Part shown: one piece after another, positions 28,101-33,566 of the stretch
How the letters are laid out: every line of letters starts with the position of its first letter
Position numbering within the stretch: position 1 is the first letter of the stretch
Assembly: GCA_031279515.1 (NCBI GenBank)
Contig: JAITII010000007.1
Span: forward strand, 1 to 33,566
Source of the DNA: Deltaproteobacteria bacterium
GTDB lineage: Bacteria > Desulfobacterota > Desulfarculia > Adiutricales > Adiutricaceae
Direction: 5' to 3'
Length of the DNA stretch: 33,566 bases
Made by a program: the position numbers and the translations under genes
The notes under the pieces: generated by a model
Databases searched by the model: none
The model's input: the letters and a program-made list of their open reading frames with translations, nothing else
Told to the model about the DNA's origin: nothing

Positions 28101-28865
28101 GATGGCATCAGAATAAATTCCCTTTGGGCTGAAAAAGAACTGGCTTTAAAGACTGAAAGCGAAAAAAACTTAACCCAAGCCTCCCAGGAAACACTTTCCC
28201 AAGAATTGAACAACATTGCAGCCAGGTCAAAGGAGCTCCAGGAGGAAACAGGCGCCTTAAACCAGAGGATAAATGACAATGAGGGGTTAAAACTTGCTAT
28301 AAAAGAGAAATTAAAAGCGCTTGAACAGAGACAAAAGATCTATATCCGTTTTGACAACCTCAACAAATTCATAGGGTCCGCCCAAGGCGACAAGTTTAAA
28401 AAATTTGCCCAGGCCCTGACCTTTGATCTATTGGTACATAATGCCAACATCCAGCTCCAAAAGATGAACAAACGCTATACTTTGTGCCAAGACAAAAAAA
28501 CATCCATGGAATTTACGGTCCTGGACCATAGCCAAGGCAGCGTAGAACGTTCTATCAAAAACCTTTCAGGCGGCGAGACATTTTTGGTAAGCCTCTCCTT
28601 GGCCTTGGGACTTTCCACCATGTCCAGCCGCAAGACTAGGGTGGATTCCCTGTTTTTGGACGAAGGCTTTGGCACCTTAGACGAAGATACCTTGGATATC
28701 GCTCTTTCTGCCTTGGGAGAACTGCCTCGCATGGAAGGAAAGACCATAGGGCTTATTAGCCATGTGGCTATTTTAAAGGAAAGGGTACGAACAGTCATAG
28801 AAGTAAAACCAGTTACAGCAGCCAGGAGCATCATATCCGGTCCCGGTTGCTATAGCTACATTTAA
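25179..28865 (+). CDS. sbcC: Nuclease SbcCD, ATPase subunit C (Rad50/SMC-like)
   Basis: A 1228-residue SMC-like ATPase that partners SbcD in DNA end and hairpin processing. Walker A is GPTGSGKT (37-44). Long coiled coils run to a zinc hook CPLC (C600, C603, then GSLEHPY) and back. The C-terminal head has the signature LSGGE (1129-1133) and Walker B SLFLDEGFGTLDEDTL (D1161 in DEG). All expected parts are present and the frame is intact. The coiled-coil arms are rich in Lys, Glu and Ala. A plausible but weak ribosome site (TTGAGG) lies 12 bases before the ATG. No clear terminator follows. Confidence 0.95.
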   Translation: MKLLKLSFKNLNSLVGEWSIDFKDKAYTTDPLFIITGPTGSGKTTILDAICLGIYGTTPRLVSESRGSLKEIISIGTNQCFAEVTFQTPLGNFRSCTRIQKKEKKSEDSIKITQEIVDADTNKVLVDNITERRNKIIEITGMDFTRFTRSILLAQGSFNAFLNASVNDRSTLLEKITGIDIYSQISMKTYERWKEEKSILEDMKKEIESQNILGQEEEAAIKEKLVSMNKEINVLEAQGKAASLGLAWLEKIAQIRIELAKLEAQKLDLTQKQLKFAPEAARLEKALVAMELEGQFTPLETLRLTIAKDRRNLIAMEVGIPKLEREHEEITEVLSIASKKCDAASQELQKNLPIISEVRQLDKEILVNKERVLAATGQKLNCEMRVKGSKETLKNDNIALASLKADLEANKIAREAAKADEALVSELTGLESEAKTFKEISTKIKIKEEEKKKAALLAQTATKEKDSASLLVNGLQQNLKLLTSELLAQQEKLISLVGEDGVSHWREKQQKGLFLQERLREIRQTYNTLCEHQSSLLTTKSQIDSSQLQLDTINKDNLQKSQKGQMLEKSVELMEQNLNLSRTISSLTAHREKLSDGVPCPLCGSLEHPYAQGNVPKASATELELTQSKNELKKLRDELSELLKKESNLSSTIKVLAQNLQQFEKNLESSNSKLSLIITENELDLPAPLAPDFEEKLIKVTEDNDKTLSLVQKVLQEADWLEKEILKLKVREEKAKTDNTQAEANLKEQTHREELCQADLIRLQQEALDLITEEKSKFTILSQNLNPFLPEGVSPENLEAKIKALSQRKNAWIHLNDVWKTLEKNTDILKDKIETETNRLAKYSEEYDISLSELAQIIKEGEPIISKRVALLGDRIPDEVESDLRNGVTYLEENLLKIDKARNEAGNKLSGQRNMISELNRRIKDSEDDLLQKEDTFKTALSEKGFETEASFLAARLQEEERSLLARTKEALKQDGIRINSLWAEKELALKTESEKNLTQASQETLSQELNNIAARSKELQEETGALNQRINDNEGLKLAIKEKLKALEQRQKIYIRFDNLNKFIGSAQGDKFKKFAQALTFDLLVHNANIQLQKMNKRYTLCQDKKTSMEFTVLDHSQGSVERSIKNLSGGETFLVSLSLALGLSTMSSRKTRVDSLFLDEGFGTLDEDTLDIALSALGELPRMEGKTIGLISHVAILKERVRTVIEVKPVTAARSIISGPGCYSYI

Positions 28866-29392
28866 TAATCGATTTCAATTGAAAACAATAAATTGTTCTA
28901 AGCATATAAGTTGCCAAGAATTGAATATTAAAAATAGTAATACAATATATAGTATAAAAAATTAAAACATTGCGAATATATTGTTTGATTGTATATTCTC
29001 GAGTTACACAGACCATTTTAGCTTGGTATCTAATTCCACTTTCATAAGTTTTTCCCAAAGAATCACACACATAGTAAATTTCAATTTAATTTCTCTACCT
29101 GAGGCACATAAATGTCACTTCTAGCCCCAAATTTATCTCTTTAAATTTCAATTAAATTTCTTGAATTCTAACCTCAAATTTTACTTATCCAATTCTTTTT
29201 CAATAAGGATTTTTCTTTTGAATTATGATGATTATTAGAAATTCCATTTTTTAAAATAGATAATGCTAACGTTTTTGTTGTTTTGAAAATATACTCTCCA
29301 AAGGAATTATCTAAAATTTAGGTGGAGAACCCCTCTTATAAACCACAAAAAAATTGATCTCACCTCCTGGGTGATCAAGAAAAAAATTTTTA

Positions 29393-29562
29393 CTACTGGT
29401 TATGTAGACAAAATTATAAGTTTTAATTTATGGAGAAAATTGACCTCCCAGCCAGGTAGATCTTCCAAATATTTTTGCTACTGGTTATGTAGACAAAATT
29501 ATAAGTTTTAATTTATGGAGAAAATTGACCTCCCTGCCAGGTAGATCTTCCAAATATTTTTG
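29393..29562. repeat. 85-bp tandem repeat, two near-identical copies plus a diverged partial
   Basis: Copies run 29393-29477 and 29478-29562, each starting ctactggttatgtagac (first copy) and differing at only a few positions. The first few bases of a third copy follow at 29563. Upstream, 29349-29392 is a diverged version of the second half; there the core gatctcacctcctgggtgatc is a near-perfect palindrome, which the two later copies have partly lost. Confidence 0.85.
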
Positions 29563-29689
29563 CTACTGGGAACCAGAAGTATCATTTATCACCTGTATTC
29601 CCTGAAAAAACTAAACTATACAGGCTCCAACTGGGAAATTTCCTGCTTTCCTGATAAAATATAGGCTTAAAAAATAATATGAATACTAA

Positions 29690-30016
29690 TTAGTTAAGTT
29701 AGCTGAAATAAAGACATTTGTAGATACAGGAGAATTTAACTGGGGAGGTCTGTCGGAATGCTTTGACTTAGCCAATCGGATAATTTTGAAGGTCTAAAAT
29801 TCCAAGCTTTAGTCCTCGGCTTCAAGGAGAACAGCTGTAAGACTTATAGCCAAGCCTAGTGTTCTAGAAGGGAGCTTTAAAGGGACAGCTAGGTCATATA
29901 GGATTGCCTTCCTATTTGACAGCTTCCTAAATTCAACCAAATGCACCACAGGTCCCAAAAGTGTCAACCTATACCTAGAAAGGTCTAGATCTGTCTGTAA
30001 TACTGAAAAAAGATGA
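29690..30016 (+). pseudogene. Remains of a decayed plus-strand gene (family not recognised)
   Basis: Three consecutive open stretches in different frames read like protein: 29690-29797 (LAEIKTFVDTGEFNWGGLSE), 29785-29859 (FEGLKFQALVLGFKENSCK) and 29867-30016 (GTARSYRIAFLFDSFLN). The base composition is less AT-rich than the flanks. I infer a gene disrupted by frameshifts. No family is recognised and no start codon is evident. Confidence 0.3.
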
Positions 30017-30359
30017 TAAATAAAAAGGTTTAAAAGGCTTAGCTAAAGAAGAATATTTACTATAATCATGATATAAAAATCAATATTCTAATTATTTAAA
30101 ATATATATATAAATATTAATGTATAATATAACTAAATTTCATGCTAATATATTCTAATCTTGATCGTGAAGAAAATAATTGACAATTTGCTAAATCTTTT
30201 TTAAAATTTAAAAGTACAACAGACACAAAAAAGCGTGAAATTTCCTTCATGCCTGATAGTTATTTAATCAGAAAATAGGATTTAAGATATACAAAATTAA
30301 CCTTTAGATCTTTTTGTTAAAAAATTTCTCATATATTTTGACCCTCGAATTAGTTCAAA

Positions 30360-30446
30360 ATGTTTCAAAGAGAAGACTTACGCCAAATCGAGCCCTCAAA
30401 ATGGGAAAGGATCGTAGCTGACATGGCCCAAGACGAAAAGTTTTAG
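30360..30446 (+). pseudogene. 28-codon gene fragment
   Basis: An ATG-initiated frame reads MFQREDLRQIEPSKWERIVA and ends at a TAG after 28 codons. It looks like the N-terminus of a broken gene. Another protein-like stretch (ILRRTARKNLTGRLTLYS) lies about 70 bases further on in another frame. No ribosome site is seen and the family is unknown. Confidence 0.25.
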
Positions 30447-30914
30447 CAAGACGTTTAGAAAATAACCTGCAAATAGCTAGTATGTGAACATTCAAGAACC
30501 TAATAGAGATTTTAAGGAGAACAGCGAGAAAAAATTTGACAGGTCGTTTGACTCTGTATAGCTCCAAAATTCCAGTTTTTGGGGATTACTTTTTTACGTT
30601 GTTATCAATAGTCGTTTATCTTTTATCTATCCTCATAAAAAAATACCCACCCCAGAGAGCCCCCATTTTAAGTGCTTTAATAATTGGTCTACCTTATATA
30701 AGCACCTAAAAAAAATCCCTACTCCTTTACTCCACAAAACAATATAATCAAAGATTCATCTTATAGCCAAAAGGCTAAATTACGCTTAAATACAATGACT
30801 GGCTCTTATGCCAATAAACCAGAACCTTCTTTCCTTAACTAAGCATCCAAATACGATGGAGAAAGTTTTGTGTTTTTTCGAATTGTATTATAAACGTATT
30901 TCTATAGTAGAATG

Positions 30915-30926
30915 CTAGTTAACTAG
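30915..30926. promoter_or_regulatory. Perfect 12-bp palindrome in front of the sensor gene
   Basis: ctagttaactag ends nine bases before the start ATG at 30936 and lies within the expected promoter/leader. It is a candidate operator, possibly for autoregulation by the regulator encoded downstream. Confidence 0.35.
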
Positions 30927-30935
30927 AGAATATGT

Positions 30936-32207
30936 ATGGATATTCACAATTACAACAATAATCAAAATGATGAAGCTAATAAACAGTCTTGTAGCTTAGT
31001 AGATTTGTCAGGCTTTAAGAGACTAGAAAAAATACTTGAATCTTTTTCTAAATTGTGTAAATTTTCTATACATGCAGTAGATGATAAGATAATACCTGTT
31101 ACCAAAATATTCTCTGTAAATATATTCTGCTCAAAAATGCTGAATTTACCTGATACCTCTGCAATATGCTCAAAAATACATGCAATGGGACTTAAAGAAG
31201 CTATAGCAATAAAAGACCGTATAACGTATATTTGTCCTTATCATCTCTTAGAGACGGTCATTCCAATATTCAATAATAATGAATGCGTTGGAGCTATAAT
31301 TTGCGGACAGGCAAAATGTAATAATTATCCGCCTGGTTTTGTAGAAATGGTCAAAAATGACCTGCCATCTTATTCAGAAAGTAATGAGAACAATAGCACT
31401 ATTAAATTATTTTATGATTCAATTCCTGTTACTGATTTTAATTACTATGACAATATTATATCAATTCTTAATGAAGTAACATCATCTTTTATTTCCAATA
31501 AACAACAGATATTATCATCTGAATTGGATTCAAAAAATACAGCATTACATACAACTGAAAATAAAGTTTATCTCAAAAGTTTGAAAAAAAGCGGGCTTAA
31601 TCTGTTTTTTCTACTTAATGCCGTTAACTCGCTTGCTAACTTGTCTATTCTTGATCGTTCAGAAAAAATAAATAGCTTATCAATACTTTTAGCCCGACAC
31701 ATTAAATCAATAATTAACAATGCTAACCGAGTGTATAACCATTTAGAGGAAGAAAAAAATAATATTATAAGATATCTAAGCATCCAAAAAATAAGATTTG
31801 GTGAACTACTAAATTTTACTGTAAGTGTTCCTGCAAATATCAGAGATTATTTAATACCTGTTGACATAATTCTTCCATTTATTGAAAGAATTTTTGTGCT
31901 GAACTATTCAACTAATTTGCATAAATTTCATATAGGTGTCTTTTTTAAAAAGGACCACGACGAAATTGTCATTGAAATAACGGATAATTTTACTAACGAA
32001 TCATCAAAGACATCAGAACGACAGAATGATCCATACAATCCCGATCCAGAGATAAAAGTTATAGAAAAAAGAATTTTGAATTCTAAAGAACGCTTGAATA
32101 GTTTATTTAACAATGGAGCAAATATTTACATCAAATCTAAAGAAAATGATGGCAGCAGATGCCTGATACGCTACCCTGCCATAATGAAAGAAGTAGGTGA
32201 TTCATGA
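30936..32207 (+). CDS. PocR-domain sensor with a degenerate LytS/YesM-type histidine kinase domain
   Basis: A 423-residue cytoplasmic protein with no membrane segment. Residues 25-140 match a PocR sensory domain (C65, C78, C100 and the VGAIICGQ strand at 118-125). Residues 210-345 match the His_kinase/HATPase layout of LytS-type kinases: the L-N-x2-F-L-x-N block (221-228), then EEEKNNIIRYLSIQKIRFG (271-289). The phosphoacceptor histidine of the usual NPHFLFN motif is F224 here (NLFFLLN), and the N-box ENA is ERI (317-319), with Asn replaced by Arg. The DNG-type G-box reads TDNFTN. It is therefore probably a pseudokinase. Its stop overlaps the regulator start by four bases. It is likely a ligand sensor that acts on the AraC-type partner by direct contact. 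The ribosome site is weak. Confidence 0.75.
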   Translation: MDIHNYNNNQNDEANKQSCSLVDLSGFKRLEKILESFSKLCKFSIHAVDDKIIPVTKIFSVNIFCSKMLNLPDTSAICSKIHAMGLKEAIAIKDRITYICPYHLLETVIPIFNNNECVGAIICGQAKCNNYPPGFVEMVKNDLPSYSESNENNSTIKLFYDSIPVTDFNYYDNIISILNEVTSSFISNKQQILSSELDSKNTALHTTENKVYLKSLKKSGLNLFFLLNAVNSLANLSILDRSEKINSLSILLARHIKSIINNANRVYNHLEEEKNNIIRYLSIQKIRFGELLNFTVSVPANIRDYLIPVDIILPFIERIFVLNYSTNLHKFHIGVFFKKDHDEIVIEITDNFTNESSKTSERQNDPYNPDPEIKVIEKRILNSKERLNSLFNNGANIYIKSKENDGSRCLIRYPAIMKEVGDS

Positions 32208-33328
32208 TAGACCAGAACGATAATACTAATAAAATATTAAATAATTTATCCAACGACAATGTATATCGGGTTATGATAGCAGATATTGACCCATTAATGA
32301 GAGATACTTTAAGCACTATTATTTCTAAAATAGATGGTTTCTCAGTAACACATTCTATTGGAAATTTTGAAACGGTAGTAGAGCAATTTAAAAGAGATTC
32401 GCCGGACGTTGTAATACTGGAGCTTGATGTCCCATGGTTACGAGGGCTTGATATTGCCAAGGAAATATTGGAAATTGACCCGTATACGGCGATATATACC
32501 ATCTCTACCTACGATTATTTTGAGATTTCTCAATTTTCTATGGAAATAAAAATAGCAGGACATATTCTTAAACCAGTGTCACCATCGCTGATCATTGAAA
32601 CATTAAAACACCATAAGCAATTTTATAAACACAAAGCATCTCCACAACTAGCTATACTTTCAAATATTGTTCAAGAAAAGAGTTTTGACCGTTTCTACTA
32701 TAACATAAATAATTTAGCAGTATCACTCCAGGATGAATCAGGTCATAACACATCTAATGTTAATACCAAACTGAATCATATTCACTTGACACTGTCAAAT
32801 TGTAACCGCTCAGATTCAATCATTTCACCATTTCCTATATTAGATCCAACCCTATTATCTATTGATAGAATTGTTGAACTCTGCTTGTTTTATATAATGA
32901 ATTCAATATTCATTTTAAAAAGCACAAAAAGAAATGAACGATTAAAAACTGTGTTTGCTTTCCTTGATAAAAATATCACTAAAGATATCGGACTTTCTCA
33001 ACTAGTTGAAAATTGCTTTATCAGTCAGGGACATTTAAGTAGGATTTTTAAAAGTTGTTTTAATATAACGGTTATGGAATATATACATATTCGTAAACTT
33101 ATAATTTCTAAGATCTACTTTTTACTAACAGACTACACTATATCAGAGGTGGCTGATATAGTTGGCTATAACGAACGCAGCTATTTTAGTAAGATATTTA
33201 AAAAATTTGAAAAAATTACCATACAACAGTATAAGCAAACAAAAAATCAAGCTAATACTAAAGAAGCGTTAGTTATGTCAGACTCTCATAAATTTATTAA
33301 TGAGATATTTGGAATAGAATTGTTATAA
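32204..33328 (+). CDS. AraC-family response regulator with an atypical receiver domain
   Basis: A 374-residue protein. Residues 20-137 form a receiver domain (YRVMIADIDP start, ILKP lysine K123). The phosphorylated aspartate position is E73 (VVILELDVP), and the second residue of the acidic pair is I28 (ADID). A middle region of about 130 residues has no recognised motif. Residues 245-350 form a two-helix-turn-helix AraC domain (IGLSQLVENCFISQGHLSRIF, then ISEVADIVGYNERSYFSKIFKKF). It is translationally coupled to the PocR-domain gene (ATGA overlap). The Asp-to-Glu change may lock an active-like state. It is expected to regulate transcription, but its targets are not visible here. Confidence 0.85.
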   Translation: MIDQNDNTNKILNNLSNDNVYRVMIADIDPLMRDTLSTIISKIDGFSVTHSIGNFETVVEQFKRDSPDVVILELDVPWLRGLDIAKEILEIDPYTAIYTISTYDYFEISQFSMEIKIAGHILKPVSPSLIIETLKHHKQFYKHKASPQLAILSNIVQEKSFDRFYYNINNLAVSLQDESGHNTSNVNTKLNHIHLTLSNCNRSDSIISPFPILDPTLLSIDRIVELCLFYIMNSIFILKSTKRNERLKTVFAFLDKNITKDIGLSQLVENCFISQGHLSRIFKSCFNITVMEYIHIRKLIISKIYFLLTDYTISEVADIVGYNERSYFSKIFKKFEKITIQQYKQTKNQANTKEALVMSDSHKFINEIFGIELL

Positions 33329-33406
33329 AATAACAATCATACCTCTGCCATTTTTTGCATAAATTAAATACTGAAAAGTAAGGATGAATAAAAAGATATT
33401 CACAAA

Positions 33407-33457
33407 AAACAAAAAATCTTAACGTATTAGCCAATTAGCTAATGCAAGTTAAGATTT
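33407..33457 (-). terminator. Long hairpin with a T-run on the minus strand
   Basis: aaatcttaac (33414-33423) pairs with gttaagattt (33448-33457), with an inner attagc/gctaat stem. On the minus strand it is followed by a T-run. It would terminate a minus-strand transcript entering from the right of the window; read on the plus strand it lacks a T-run but could still act as a 3-prime barrier. Confidence 0.65.
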
Positions 33458-33566
33458 GATGGAGTAAACTACCTACAAGGCTTAGTGATTTAAATAAAAC
33501 TAACCTAAAGAGCAGTAATTATACTAATAAAAAAAGTAATTTATCTGAATTTTACTTTTACTTTTA

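Larger units (their letters stand above)
28866..30935. other. Long AT-rich region with repeats and gene remnants
   Basis: No intact gene of ordinary size is present. It holds an 85-bp tandem repeat (29393-29562, with a diverged partial copy at 29349-29392), protein-like fragments of a decayed plus-strand gene at 29690-30016, a 28-codon fragment at 30360-30446, and a palindrome at 30915-30926 before the next gene. The remainder is very AT-rich with nothing recognisable. Confidence 0.6.

Noticed and set aside
28831-29070. Minus-strand open frame overlapping the end of sbcC
   Set aside because: No ribosome site; AT-driven composition (Ile/Tyr-rich) and no motif.
29349-29570. CRISPR array
   Set aside because: The 85-bp repeats are directly adjacent with no spacers, and no cas genes are nearby.
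30355-30567. Minus-strand open frame of 70 codons
   Set aside because: The plus strand of the same segment gives a more protein-like fragment starting at ATG 30360. No ribosome site or motif supports the minus frame.

Overview
The window looks like chromosomal DNA of an anaerobic Gram-negative bacterium. A Desulfobacterota or Desulfovibrio-like sulfate reducer is my best guess, at low confidence. The reasons are a cobaltochelatase CbiK carrying a signal peptide (an exported form known from Desulfovibrio), nickel/cobalt-type exported metal-binding proteins, and an oxygen-sensitive nitrogenase-like cluster. Coding regions are separated by unusually long AT-rich spacers that hold decayed genes and repeats.

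Layout. Positions 1-1400 hold a broken IS66-like transposase remnant with a lysine-rich insertion, and a short element bounded by inverted repeats. Positions 1494-8378 (minus strand) form one compact operon: nitrogenase-like D1, nitrogenase-like K1, cysteine synthase, nitrogenase-like K2, nitrogenase-like D2. No NifH-like reductase or NifB is in view. About 280 bases upstream of it is a promoter-hairpin-terminator unit that could be a small RNA or an attenuated leader. Positions 8800-10160 are mostly non-coding with a decayed gene. Positions 10165-15048 encode a single-chain Type ISP restriction-modification protein whose methyltransferase NPPY motif reads TLPY and whose helicase and nuclease motifs also deviate.

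Positions 15224-20360 (minus strand) carry metal/corrinoid genes: a cobalamin riboswitch with a terminator platform, exported CbiK, a BtuF-like binding protein, and a separate BtuC/BtuD-like permease-ATPase pair. A DUF808 membrane protein follows. Positions 22047-23456 encode two exported NikL/NikK-like proteins whose predicted mature forms begin with histidine. Positions 23800-28865 are sbcD-sbcC. Positions 28866-30935 hold an 85-bp tandem repeat and decayed genes. Positions 30936-33328 encode an overlapping PocR-domain sensor and an AraC-type response regulator, in which the phosphorylated histidine and aspartate are both replaced.

The most notable system is the nitrogenase-like operon. Two different DK-type pairs flank a sulfhydrylase, which suggests a reductive enzyme (plus a second enzyme or a cofactor scaffold) coupled to sulfur assimilation. 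That is reminiscent of methylthio-alkane reductase but is not shown by sequence alone. The second is the PocR pseudokinase/pseudoreceiver pair, which seems built to signal without phosphotransfer.
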